Source: JAWPMT01 sp965227935
GTDB taxonomy: Bacteria > Bacteroidota > Bacteroidia > Cytophagales > Cyclobacteriaceae
Direction of reading: 5' to 3'
DNA length: 64,000 bases
Assembly (NCBI GenBank): GCA_965227935.1
Contig: CBDDGS010000019.1
Span: 2,356,001-2,420,000 of the forward strand
Under the pieces are notes generated by a model. It was not told where the DNA came from, made no database searches, and worked only from the letters and a program-made list of their open reading frames with translations. The number at the start of each line of letters is the position of its first letter. The first letter of the stretch is position 1. Made by a program: the position numbers and the translations under genes. Shown one piece after another: positions 52,259 through 61,459 of this stretch.

Positions 52259-54676
52259 ATGAAAACTAACCTAAATGCTGTCCGCAGGCGTCGTAGCCCG
52301 CGTTCAAGCCAAAAAACAGGTGCATACCACCTTTTCGTCGTCTTTTACCTATTTCTGGGTTGTCTCATCGTGCAGGCGCAAAGCAAGCCGCAAGCGATAC
52401 ATCCAGATTTCGAACAGCTTCTCAATAAGCACTCTGCGACTGAGATTTCTCCCAATAAGGTCCCGGAGAGCCCCAACCCGATGCTGAGTACCCTGACACC
52501 GAGTATGAATGCCAACTACCGTGCGTGGCAAAACTACATGCAACGCCAAGCAGCGGAGGCTGTGGAGAAGCAGAACAGTGGCAAAAAGAAAGGACCGAAG
52601 GGCAAAGCTGCAAAGACCATCTCCGAGCGAGAAAATGGCAGCGGGGTTAACGACACACAGCAATCCGCACAGAAAGTGAATCAATTTGGAACTAATCCCG
52701 GACATCCTAGTGAAATCACCATCTCCGGTGAACTTGATAATCCTGACGCGACTATCACTCTTGTACCCAAAATCGCCAATGATGATGACCGAATCATTCC
52801 CAAGGCCAATGTCACTGGGATTACCGGGCCAAACGAAGGAGTCGTTTACAATGCGAGTATCGGAACTGAGCCATTCAGTCCTGACATCTTTTCCGGAAAC
52901 AAGTCAGATTTTGACATGTACTCAGTGCAAGTGAGTGCCAATACTGTAATCGAAGTAGACTTGAATACGCCACTACCCTTTGGCAATCTTGATCCTTCAG
53001 CCGCTATCTTCTTCGAAGATGGTACTTTGGTTGCCTTCAATGACGATGAGGACATCTCTGTAAGCTTCGACAGCTATATTCGGTACTTGGTGCCTGTCGA
53101 TGGTACGTATATCATTTGTATCGGGGGCTGGCCTGCCTGGATCCCCGTCGACCCTTTCGATGAAGAATCTCCCGCATTTAATCCCTTTCAAGGATCTGAG
53201 GGCACTTATGAGCTCATTATCCAAACGAGGGAGATTGACATAGACTACTATTCATTCAATCTACAGGAAGGAGATGTCTTTGGTGCGGTATTCCAGGGCG
53301 CTGGAGGTGGAGCACTTCTGAGCGTGCGAGACTTGAAAGGTGAAGAGGAGGTGAGCACTCCCTTTAACACTTCGTTCATCTTCCCTGAGTCTCATCCCTT
53401 CTATGCCGGAGCCGGCCAAACAACCATCAATTACACAGTGGAAGAGTCGGGCAAATACGCTATCTCAGTATCAGGCGGAGAAGGTCCCTATAATCTCAAG
53501 TTACAGGCGACACGTCCGTATCTGGAACTCAACAACCGAACAGTTCAGGTAGTCTATGTCGACTACAGTGGGGGAGCCGTAGATTTATCTCCCTGGTATG
53601 GGGGGCCTGTCATTGGTAATCACACGCCTTTTGCCGACTTCCTTCCCAACTGGGGTCTGAATCCTGCCGACGCCGATGCCATCACGGCGCGTATCACCGA
53701 TGTGGTCCGGGAAAACCTTGAGTCTGACTTCAACAGTCCCCGGGTCAACCCAAAACAGCGGGTCATAGTGACCGACAATATCCGTCTTGGCTCAGACAAC
53801 GAATTGGGTCCGGATTTCGTGGGTGAGAGCTTCTCCGCTAACGGCATCAATTACGACGTAAGTACAGTCGAAGTGAGTGGAACCATTCCCGAGTCGGGCA
53901 TTGGAACCATCGGCATCGCGCAGTCCATTGATCCCGGCAACTTTGATACCGAGGAGACTGCACTCCTGTTGCTGGATATCCTCAGTGGTCCGGCCACTGG
54001 TTTGTCGGCGAATGCCACCTACAGAATCAATGACCTGGAACTTGCACCTGGTGTCACTCGGGAAGATGCCGTTGTCGAGGTAGTGGGCAACATCACCGCA
54101 CATGAGGCCGGTCACTATCTGGGCAACTGGCACCTCGATGGCTTCAGTGATGTACAAGGCATCATGGACGAAGGTCCGGGTGGAATGTTCAATCTCGCAG
54201 GAGTCGGCCCTAGTGGTATTTTTGGCGGTTCGGATCAAACAGATGTGGACTTCGTCGAGGATTTCTACTCCACAAGAGAAGCATTCTCCGGAAGGGAGGA
54301 CACGGAAATCAATACAGCCTATGCCCTCTCCTTTATCCCGTCTAATGGTGCTCGCACACAACCTGAGCTTGCGCATGTCGCGGAGGAAGTCACCGAGCAA
54401 GATGGACAGTCCTTTCAGAGCTATCCCAATTTCCTATCCTCCAATGGCACTGCAACTATTGGGTTCCGTGTACCGGAAGACCAGTTGACCAGAGTAAGTG
54501 TCTATGACTCCTACGGAAGGACCGTAGGTACCCTCTTCGAAGGGCAGGTCGAAGCTGACCGAGACTACCGGGTAGAATTGAATGCGGGACAGTGGCAAAT
54601 GCAACCCGGGATCTATATCTATACGTTAGAGACGGCCAATAAGCACATCCGAAAAAAACTGATCATCACGGATTGA
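52259..54676 (+). CDS. secreted metzincin-like metalloprotease with T9SS sorting domain
   Basis: An 805-residue secreted protein. A signal segment (YHLFVVFYLFLGCLIVQAQ) follows a basic head of 24 residues. A propeptide-like region rich in Q and K precedes a PPC-like domain (VIEVDLNTPL, SYIRYLVPVDGTYIICIGG, about 220-400). The catalytic zinc site is HEAGHYLGNWH (His615, Glu616, His619, His625), the extended HExxHxxGxxH of metzincins, followed by a possible Met-turn (GIMDEG, Met636). The C-terminal 80 residues are a sorting domain (SYPNFLSSNGTATIGF, QPGIYIYTLE, KLIITD). Secretion through T9SS is the natural reading. Confidence 0.9.
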   Translation: MKTNLNAVRRRRSPRSSQKTGAYHLFVVFYLFLGCLIVQAQSKPQAIHPDFEQLLNKHSATEISPNKVPESPNPMLSTLTPSMNANYRAWQNYMQRQAAEAVEKQNSGKKKGPKGKAAKTISERENGSGVNDTQQSAQKVNQFGTNPGHPSEITISGELDNPDATITLVPKIANDDDRIIPKANVTGITGPNEGVVYNASIGTEPFSPDIFSGNKSDFDMYSVQVSANTVIEVDLNTPLPFGNLDPSAAIFFEDGTLVAFNDDEDISVSFDSYIRYLVPVDGTYIICIGGWPAWIPVDPFDEESPAFNPFQGSEGTYELIIQTREIDIDYYSFNLQEGDVFGAVFQGAGGGALLSVRDLKGEEEVSTPFNTSFIFPESHPFYAGAGQTTINYTVEESGKYAISVSGGEGPYNLKLQATRPYLELNNRTVQVVYVDYSGGAVDLSPWYGGPVIGNHTPFADFLPNWGLNPADADAITARITDVVRENLESDFNSPRVNPKQRVIVTDNIRLGSDNELGPDFVGESFSANGINYDVSTVEVSGTIPESGIGTIGIAQSIDPGNFDTEETALLLLDILSGPATGLSANATYRINDLELAPGVTREDAVVEVVGNITAHEAGHYLGNWHLDGFSDVQGIMDEGPGGMFNLAGVGPSGIFGGSDQTDVDFVEDFYSTREAFSGREDTEINTAYALSFIPSNGARTQPELAHVAEEVTEQDGQSFQSYPNFLSSNGTATIGFRVPEDQLTRVSVYDSYGRTVGTLFEGQVEADRDYRVELNAGQWQMQPGIYIYTLETANKHIRKKLIITD

Positions 54677-54698
54677 TCAAACTGTTGATCCAACACAT

Positions 54699-54735
54699 AA
54701 GGCCTTCACACCTCTGTGGGGGCCTTTCTTTTTTT
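54699..54735 (+). terminator. intrinsic terminator of the metalloprotease gene
   Basis: AAGGCC (54699-54704) and CACA pair with TGTG and GGCCTT (54721-54726), followed by CTTTTTTT. It lies 22 bases after the stop. Confidence 0.75.
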
Positions 54736-54752
54736 GCTTTGTCCAGAGAAGG

Positions 54753-54760
54753 TAGATTTG
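54753..54760 (+). promoter_or_regulatory. -7 box TAGATTTG of the hydrolase gene
   Basis: TAGATTTG (TAnnTTTG) ends 18 bases ahead of the ATG at 54779. Confidence 0.5.
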
Positions 54761-54778
54761 CCTTTCTAACCCATACCA

Positions 54779-55435
54779 ATGACCATCTTCGTTGACGACA
54801 AACTGGGCTCCGTCAGCGCGCTCTGGAACGAAAGCGCCAAAGCCCAATACACACTCATCCTGGCCCACGGTGCCGGCGCGGGCATGACGCATAGATTCAT
54901 GGAAGATCTGGCCACTGCCATCTCTGCCCTCAACGGCAATGTACTCCGGTTCAACTTTCCCTATATGGAGCAAGGTCGCAAAGCTCCCAGTTCTCCCAAA
55001 TCTGCACAACACGCAATATTAGCAGCGGTGCATTACCTGGTCAATCAACAACTGGAGCTACCCATTTTCCTCTCAGGCAAATCTTACGGTGGCCGAATGT
55101 CATCGCACCTGGTGGCGGATAGAAGAGCGGAGCAAGTGAAGGGTCTAGTATATTTTGGATTTCCACTGCACGCTCCCGGCAGAGACAGCAAGGACCGCGC
55201 GGCCCACCTGTCCGCCATCAGTATCCCCCAGCTGTTCATCCAGGGTACCAAAGACAAATTGGCCAACTACGAAATGATCGGCGAAGTGGTCAAAGAACAG
55301 CAAAACGCGCAAATGGAAACCGTAGAGGAGGGCGACCATAGTTTCAAGGTTCCGAAGCGAACGGGACATTCGTACGAGAGCATCATCCAGCTACTGGCTG
55401 CAAAAACAGACGAATGGATCAGAGGCAATCTCTAA
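54779..55435 (+). CDS. alpha/beta hydrolase, KANL3/Tex30-type
   Basis: A 218-residue alpha/beta hydrolase. The oxyanion segment ILAHGAGAGMTHRFME, the nucleophile elbow SGKSYGGRMSSH (serine in GKSYGG), the acid in FIQGTKDKL and the His in EEGDHSFKV form the catalytic triad. This version, with a GxSxGG elbow and HGAGxG, is the KANL3/Tex30 or dienelactone hydrolase-like group. Substrate unknown. Monocistronic, with a promoter box and a weak downstream repeat. Confidence 0.9.
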   Translation: MTIFVDDKLGSVSALWNESAKAQYTLILAHGAGAGMTHRFMEDLATAISALNGNVLRFNFPYMEQGRKAPSSPKSAQHAILAAVHYLVNQQLELPIFLSGKSYGGRMSSHLVADRRAEQVKGLVYFGFPLHAPGRDSKDRAAHLSAISIPQLFIQGTKDKLANYEMIGEVVKEQQNAQMETVEEGDHSFKVPKRTGHSYESIIQLLAAKTDEWIRGNL

Positions 55436-55618
55436 TCACAAACCGGCAAAAGTCTCTCCTTCACAGCAGTATTGGCACCCTTACCGCTCCGCTCACAGGT
55501 TTGTGAACCCATTCGACCTATCTCCATTTCCCATTCCGGGGAATCCGATTGATCTTCAATAACGCTGTCGCCCTTACCGGACACGGCAATTTTTTCAAGG
55601 TCAAAAACACATAGTTAG

Positions 55619-56401
55619 ATGAAGGAGTACTTCCAATCGAAGCAAGCGGTTACAGGCATAGCGGGCGTCCAACTTCGGCATACCTCCTATTTCAAGTTTG
55701 GGTTTCCCCGTCATTTTCATAATTACTATTCGCTCATTGTCCCTCAGGCGGGGGTGATCAAGGAGACTCATAATTATGAGTTGCACCCGGGGTCTGTTTT
55801 CTTCTTCACACCTGGAGATATCCACGCCGGGGAATCAAAGTACCCCGAGCATGTCGCCTTTGCCTCCGTGACCATTGATAATCAGTGCGTATCCCGGCTT
55901 TTGGGACCAGCGCATCACGATTTCCGATTTGACAAAGTATTGAAAGATGACCAACAGTCATTGTCATTGGTGAAGCGGTTGCTGGAGGCGCTTAAAATAC
56001 AGGAAGGACCAAAGGCTGGCATTGTGGACACCCTCTTCATCGATCTGCTCCATCGTCTTTCTGCGGATGCTCCCAAAGAACCGACGGCCGCAGATGCTCC
56101 CTTCGTCATGCGGGCCAAGGAGTATATCAAAGACAACTACCGTATCAATTTCACTCTTGAGGAGTTGGCTGAAGCGTGTCATACCAGTCCTTACCACCTC
56201 TCGCGAACGTTCAAGAAACAAACCGGAATGTCTCCTTTTTCCTATCTCCACAATTTTCGCGTGGAACAGGTGAAGAAGGGCATGCCCCCCAAATCCTGGG
56301 CCCAAGCCGCCGCCATGGCTGGATATTACGATCAAAGTCATTTCTATCGCCATTTCAAGAGGCTCAATGGCCTACCCCCGGGAGAATGGCACAGGCAATA
56401 G
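55619..56401 (+). CDS. AraC family transcriptional regulator
   Basis: A 260-residue regulator. N-terminal cupin sensor (FPRHFHNYYSLIVPQAGVIK, HPGSVFFFTPGDIHAGES), then the double helix-turn-helix at residues 165-260: LEELAEACHTSPYHLSRTFK and AAAMAGYYDQSHFYRHFKRL, ending GLPPGEWHRQ. Cupin AraC proteins respond to small sugars or similar ligands. It is upstream of the DJ-1-like gene by 62 bp and probably regulates the cluster. Confidence 0.93.
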   Translation: MKEYFQSKQAVTGIAGVQLRHTSYFKFGFPRHFHNYYSLIVPQAGVIKETHNYELHPGSVFFFTPGDIHAGESKYPEHVAFASVTIDNQCVSRLLGPAHHDFRFDKVLKDDQQSLSLVKRLLEALKIQEGPKAGIVDTLFIDLLHRLSADAPKEPTAADAPFVMRAKEYIKDNYRINFTLEELAEACHTSPYHLSRTFKKQTGMSPFSYLHNFRVEQVKKGMPPKSWAQAAAMAGYYDQSHFYRHFKRLNGLPPGEWHRQ

Positions 56402-56463
56402 ATGCGCAATATTGTACAATACAGTTTGCGCTACAGACCTTGTCTTTGCACATAAAGGTCAAA

Positions 56464-57606
56464 ATGCAACAGAAAACCCTCGCACTGGTCATCCTGCTCG
56501 CAGTGAGCATGGAGCACCGTGCCCTCGCTCAGGAACAGCCCCCGAGAATCATCTATTATTGTCCACCCTGTGGATGTTCGCAGGACGCGACAGAGTTTTC
56601 AGCCCCCGGAGAATGCGGCGAGTGCAACATGCCGCTGCGCATTCAGTACACGGGCACCGACGTGAAGCCGAAGCCATTCGTGCCGCTGAGAGTAGCGATC
56701 CTATTGTTTGATGGTGCGGACATCATGGATGTGACGGGACCCTGGTCGGTGTTTGAACACGCTTCCACAAGAGTCATTACCGTCGCCACCTCCACCGACA
56801 TGGTGCGACTGGGGGCGACCATGCAGGTGCAGCCCGATTACACTTTACAAGACATGCCGGAGGTCGATGTGGTCGTATTACCAGGCGGCGGACCAGCGGA
56901 GAACAACCAGGACCCGAACGTAGTCAAGTGGGTAGCCGACCAATATTCACAGACGGACTACATGCTTTCCGTTTGTAGCGGCGCCTTTTTCCTGGGAAAG
57001 GCGGGGCTCCTCGATGGACTTGAAGCCACAACATTTGCCTCCCTCCTCCCCAGGCTCGAGACAGAATTTCCCAATGCCAATGTTCGGAATGACGTCAAGT
57101 TTACCAGCAATGGAAAGATCTTCACCACCGCAGGACTGTCCTCGGGGATAGAGGGCGCATTTCAGGTGATAGCTCATCACTACGGGCAAGGTCGCGCACA
57201 GAATGTGGCCAACCATATGGAATACAATTGGTCACCAGAAAGCGGTTACTCCCGACCACAGCTGGCGGACAATTTTATTCGACCCCTTCAACCGATCGCA
57301 GGACTCTTCAGTGAGACCTTTGTTCATTCATCGGGAGATACAGAGTCATGGCAGTACAAGTACCAACTGCAATCGACCATCGACGGCAAAGAGGTCATTC
57401 GACACCTCCGGCAGAGCTTATCAAAGACGGACACCTGGCAATTGATGGAAGAGCATTCTCACACCATCTCTGGTGAGATGTCTCGAGATGGGCTGGGAAC
57501 GGCCAAGGTGCACGTCTCTTTGGACAGCAGCACGTCTGGAACGATGCTGACTATACAGGCAGAAAAGAAATTCAGCGACTCAAAACCTTCATCCCATGGC
57601 AGGTAG
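56464..57606 (+). CDS. exported DJ-1/PfpI-family protein with N-terminal cysteine-rich metal-binding motif
   Basis: A 380-residue protein starting at ATG 56464 with a Sec signal (TLALVILLAVSMEHRALAQ). Right after it is a cysteine-rich motif (YYCPPCGCSQ, then GECGECNMPL: Cys33, 36, 38, 51, 54), like the heavy-metal-binding modules of Bacteroidota lipoproteins. Residues 75-240 are a DJ-1/PfpI domain (RVAILLFDGADIMDVTGPW, VVVLPGGGPAENN) with the nucleophile in SVCSGAFFLGKAGLLDG (Cys171), the GlxA/isonitrile hydratase-like branch. The last 110 residues are unlike anything I know. It overlaps the BNR gene by 11 bp. Confidence 0.86.
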   Translation: MQQKTLALVILLAVSMEHRALAQEQPPRIIYYCPPCGCSQDATEFSAPGECGECNMPLRIQYTGTDVKPKPFVPLRVAILLFDGADIMDVTGPWSVFEHASTRVITVATSTDMVRLGATMQVQPDYTLQDMPEVDVVVLPGGGPAENNQDPNVVKWVADQYSQTDYMLSVCSGAFFLGKAGLLDGLEATTFASLLPRLETEFPNANVRNDVKFTSNGKIFTTAGLSSGIEGAFQVIAHHYGQGRAQNVANHMEYNWSPESGYSRPQLADNFIRPLQPIAGLFSETFVHSSGDTESWQYKYQLQSTIDGKEVIRHLRQSLSKTDTWQLMEEHSHTISGEMSRDGLGTAKVHVSLDSSTSGTMLTIQAEKKFSDSKPSSHGR

Positions 57607-58879
57607 TAAGGCTTTACTCTACGCTATGTGTGCCTCACTTTGCTTCCACGCACTGGGCCAGGATAGCGCTGACCCCGCAATTGACGCGTCTCCTCCCGTC
57701 ACGATAAGATCGCAATTTGAGAGCCTGCCGGTCGTCGAGCCGCACATTTCCGCTCACCCTTCCGATCCGTCCATCTTACTGGTGGCTGCGATGGTGGTGA
57801 CAGACGTGAACCGACCTTATCAGAGTTGCCGACTGAGCAGCTTCTTTTCCAATGACGGTGGTGAAACCTGGACTGAAACAGCCCACAACTTCTGGGGCTA
57901 TGATCCATGGACTACCATTCTGCCATCTGGTGAAGCAGTCATGACCTGGCTAGGCACCAAGGGCTCATTCCGACATCAGTTTCCGATACAGTTCTTTGCT
58001 TCGAAAAATGGCGGCAAGTCATGGGCCGATGAACCCCAAACCATTCACAATGCTCATGGTCACGACGGCACAAAAATGGCCTCCTCAGGCTCATCGGTCT
58101 ATTTCTCCACCGTCCACTTTCGTGGCGATATGAGTGCCGACGTAGTCCTCTACGAGCGTCAAGGTCGCGGGGAATTCCAGGAGGTAGCCCAGGTGGATGC
58201 CCAGGGATTGCGCCTGAACTTCTGTGAACCCGCGATCTTGACGGACGGCACCGTAATAGTACCCGCCAGCCACCATCTACGAAAGGCCTGGATACAGCGA
58301 TACACTCCTGAGCCCTCCGAACTTTCCGAGCGATACACTATCACTAGCGAACCAGGTGGTGGATTGGGCTATATGAGGCTGGCTTCCGACCGCAGTCCCG
58401 GGTCCCCTTTCGTCGATCGGCTCTACTTTGTGCGAGCTGCCGGCCAACAAGATTCCCGAGGTGTATGGCTCAATACCTCTGAAGACGGTGGGAAGAGTTG
58501 GAGCCAGGACCTGAAAATAGACCAATTTGATGATGGCCGACCAAGCCGTGCCAACGTGGCCAGTGTGGCCGTGAACACCGACGGAGTCATCGGTATATCA
58601 TGGATGGACCGTAGAATCAATCCCGATGCCAACGACTTGTACTTCACTGTCTCCACGGATGGAGGCATGACCTTTCGGAGACCCCTTCGTGTAACCACGG
58701 AAAGTTCCAACCCGCGGACTCCAGAAAATGCCGATGTTGCCAATAAGTTTCCGGGTGGAGGCCACTATCTTGGGATGACGGCGAAGGCCGACGGGTCTTT
58801 CCAACTGGTCTGGAGTCAAGTAGTAGAGGGGGTCTTCGAACTGCAAACGACCTCGATGTCCATCCAAAATATGAACTGA
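57596..58879 (+). CDS. exo-alpha-sialidase-like BNR propeller protein
   Basis: A 427-residue exported protein (MAGSKALLYAMCASLCFHAL). The six-bladed sialidase-like fold is indicated by four Asp-boxes: SNDGGETW, SKNGGKSW, SEDGGKSW and STDGGMTF. The classic sialidase arginine triad cannot be assigned, so the substrate may not be sialic acid. The start overlaps the DJ-1-like gene, implying coupled translation. Sits in the AraC cluster. Confidence 0.87.
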   Translation: MAGSKALLYAMCASLCFHALGQDSADPAIDASPPVTIRSQFESLPVVEPHISAHPSDPSILLVAAMVVTDVNRPYQSCRLSSFFSNDGGETWTETAHNFWGYDPWTTILPSGEAVMTWLGTKGSFRHQFPIQFFASKNGGKSWADEPQTIHNAHGHDGTKMASSGSSVYFSTVHFRGDMSADVVLYERQGRGEFQEVAQVDAQGLRLNFCEPAILTDGTVIVPASHHLRKAWIQRYTPEPSELSERYTITSEPGGGLGYMRLASDRSPGSPFVDRLYFVRAAGQQDSRGVWLNTSEDGGKSWSQDLKIDQFDDGRPSRANVASVAVNTDGVIGISWMDRRINPDANDLYFTVSTDGGMTFRRPLRVTTESSNPRTPENADVANKFPGGGHYLGMTAKADGSFQLVWSQVVEGVFELQTTSMSIQNMN

Positions 58880-58961
58880 GATGAAAGAACAAGGAATAAT
58901 TTGACTGTATGAACCTTTCCAAACGATTCAAACACATTACTCTACCTAACTCACAGACCCC

Positions 58962-61397
58962 ATGGTAAAGAACTACCTGCTCACAGCCCTCCGAAGCCTT
59001 CGCCGGAGACCCCTACTTCTGTTTGTCAATGTCGTCGGTTTCAGTCTTGGGGTGGGGAGTGCCATGCTCATGTTCGCCTATGTCTGGGATGAGATAGGCT
59101 ACGACCAGTATCACCCGGAGCACGAAAGGGTCTTCAGGGTAGCATTGGAAAGACACTTCCCGGACCGCTCCAATAGCTATGCGACCACACCTTCGCCACT
59201 GGGCCCCACACTGTACGATGATTTCCCAGAGGTGGAGCTCTTTTGCCGGGTGCTGGACTTCACGACCGAAACCAGGGTCAAACTGGAGGATCGTGTATTC
59301 TACGAGCAACGCGTTTTTGCGACGGACTCCAGTTTCTTCCAGCTATTCGGCGTGCGCCTTCTTGAAGGGCATCCACAAGAAGTACTGCGTGCCCCCAACT
59401 CGATTGTCATTACCCGATCTATGAACCGCAAGTACTTCGGCAACGAAAGCGGCGTCAATCAAACATTGGAGGTAGGAGATACTACAAAGTACAGGGTCAC
59501 GGGTATATGTGAAGATGTACCGAAGAAGAGTCATTTCAAATTTGATATGCTCACCTCCATACGCAACCTTCCCATTGCTGAAAGCACGTTTTGGGGCTCC
59601 TACGCCCTGCACAACTACATCCGACTCTCGAAGACCGCGGACCCCGAGGTGATCAATGACAAGCTCGATGGATTCCTGGAGCCTCACTTCGGGCCACAGG
59701 TCGAATCAATTCTTGGAAAGACTTTTCAGGAGTATGTCGATGCAGGTAACATTCACAATTATTACCTACAACCTATCAACTCGATCCATCTGGAGAGTCG
59801 GCTGTCCCGTGAATTGGAGCCCAATGGGGATAGCCGATACGTGGCATTGTTTTTTGTGGTAGCTCTCCTCATATTGGCGATCGCATGTTTCAACTTCACC
59901 AATCTCAGCACGGCCAACTCCGTCAACCGCAGTAAAGAAATCGGGATCAGGAAAGTCATGGGTGGGCATCGCCAGCAACTTATCCGGCAATTTCTGGTGG
60001 AATCAATTTTGGTGGCGTTTGTCTCTGTCGCGGTCTCATTCGTGCTGGCACTGATCTTTCTGCCTACCTTCAACGAGATCGCCGGCAAGGAACTCTCCAT
60101 CCATGACTTCGACGCATTGGGCCTGGGAGCTTTTCTATTGCTGCTCGCCATCGTAGTTGGACTGCTTTCAGGTATCTATCCGGCATTCTTCATGAGCTCC
60201 TTTCAGATCGTTCAGGTGTTCAAAGGAGGGGTCAAGCTATCCAATCGCAGATTTGGCCTTCGTAACCTGCTGGTTACCTTACAATTTGGCGCATCGGTCC
60301 TCATGACCCTGGCAACCATCTTCATTGTCCTACAGCTGAATTATATGCGGCAGCAGAAACTGGGCTTTGAAAAGGACAATATGTTGCTACTCGAGGTCTC
60401 GGACAATCTTAGCAGCCAATACCGCACATTCATGGAGGATGTGGAAAATGAACCTTTCGTGGAGGCCATCACGAGCAGCTTCCACATTCCTGGCAGAGAG
60501 GTGGGTGGCGGCACTTTCCAGGCAATCGGCAACGACGCTACAGAACGTTTCTTGTTCAGCCTGATGATCGCTGGGTATGAATTTCAGGATACCTATCGCA
60601 TGCCCCTCTCGGCAGGCCGACTGTTCGACCAGGACCTGGCAACAGATACAGCAGGTGTACTGATCAATGAAGCGTGCGCACGCATGGTGGGATGGAGCAG
60701 TGAACAAGCGCTGGGCCGGGAGATTTTGATCACTGGCCAGGACAATACCAGGAAGGTGATCGGCGTATTGAAGGATTTTCATTTCACATCACTTCATGAG
60801 CCGATAAGACCGATGGTTTTCTTCGGTGCCCGGGAGGAAAATTTCGCTGCTACCCAGCCTCCGATCATTTCTGTTCGGCTACGAGAGGCCGTCGACGTCC
60901 AAAAGGCGATCACCGCCCTTGAGGGAAAGTGGAGCACCTATGTGCCAGAGGAACCTCTGAGATTCGGTTTTCTCGATTCAGAATTCGATGCGCTGTACGC
61001 GCGTGAGCAAAACTTCGCCGCGCTCTTTAAGAGTTTTGCCATTCTTGCCATCGTGATTTCGTGCGTCGGGGTGATCGGACTATCGTTCTTCATGGCCAAT
61101 GAACGGGTAAAGGAGATAGGCATACGTAAAGTGCTTGGGGCGACGACCGGCCAACTCATGATGATCCTGTCAAAGGATTTTCTTCTGCTCTCAATTGCCG
61201 CCAATATTATCGTATGGCCGATTGCCTGGTTGCTGATCAAAGAATGGATGAATTCCTATGCGTTTTCCCCGGGTGTCAACGTCCTGTACTTTCTTATGAC
61301 GGGAGTGACATTCACACTCCTGGTCCTTCTTGTCATCAGTGTGATCACCTACAGAGCCGCGAATAGTAACCCTGTAGACGCTATCGGAACAGAATAG
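58962..61397 (+). CDS. FtsX/MacB-like ABC transporter permease
   Basis: An 811-residue permease of normal family length. N-terminal membrane helix (LLLFVNVVGFSLGVGSAML), periplasmic MacB_PCD domain, first FtsX block with NRSKEIGIRKVMGGHRQQLI (about 325), a second periplasmic domain, and the second FtsX block with ERVKEIGIRKVLGATTGQL (about 712). It ends NPVDAIGTE, the conserved 'NPV(D/N)ALR'-like terminus. No ATPase beside it. It lacks the PadR-type prefix found in the 49478 permease. Confidence 0.94.
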   Translation: MVKNYLLTALRSLRRRPLLLFVNVVGFSLGVGSAMLMFAYVWDEIGYDQYHPEHERVFRVALERHFPDRSNSYATTPSPLGPTLYDDFPEVELFCRVLDFTTETRVKLEDRVFYEQRVFATDSSFFQLFGVRLLEGHPQEVLRAPNSIVITRSMNRKYFGNESGVNQTLEVGDTTKYRVTGICEDVPKKSHFKFDMLTSIRNLPIAESTFWGSYALHNYIRLSKTADPEVINDKLDGFLEPHFGPQVESILGKTFQEYVDAGNIHNYYLQPINSIHLESRLSRELEPNGDSRYVALFFVVALLILAIACFNFTNLSTANSVNRSKEIGIRKVMGGHRQQLIRQFLVESILVAFVSVAVSFVLALIFLPTFNEIAGKELSIHDFDALGLGAFLLLLAIVVGLLSGIYPAFFMSSFQIVQVFKGGVKLSNRRFGLRNLLVTLQFGASVLMTLATIFIVLQLNYMRQQKLGFEKDNMLLLEVSDNLSSQYRTFMEDVENEPFVEAITSSFHIPGREVGGGTFQAIGNDATERFLFSLMIAGYEFQDTYRMPLSAGRLFDQDLATDTAGVLINEACARMVGWSSEQALGREILITGQDNTRKVIGVLKDFHFTSLHEPIRPMVFFGAREENFAATQPPIISVRLREAVDVQKAITALEGKWSTYVPEEPLRFGFLDSEFDALYAREQNFAALFKSFAILAIVISCVGVIGLSFFMANERVKEIGIRKVLGATTGQLMMILSKDFLLLSIAANIIVWPIAWLLIKEWMNSYAFSPGVNVLYFLMTGVTFTLLVLLVISVITYRAANSNPVDAIGTE

Positions 61398-61459
61398 TAA
61401 ATAAGCCGGATGATGGAAATGAGTTGGTGACTTGTTCTTGCAAAGAACCGGTCATTACC

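Noticed and set aside
55436..55506. TCACAAACC/GGTTTGTGA inverted pair after the hydrolase gene
   Set aside because: Arms of 9 bp with a 53-base loop and no T-run; too weak to call a terminator.
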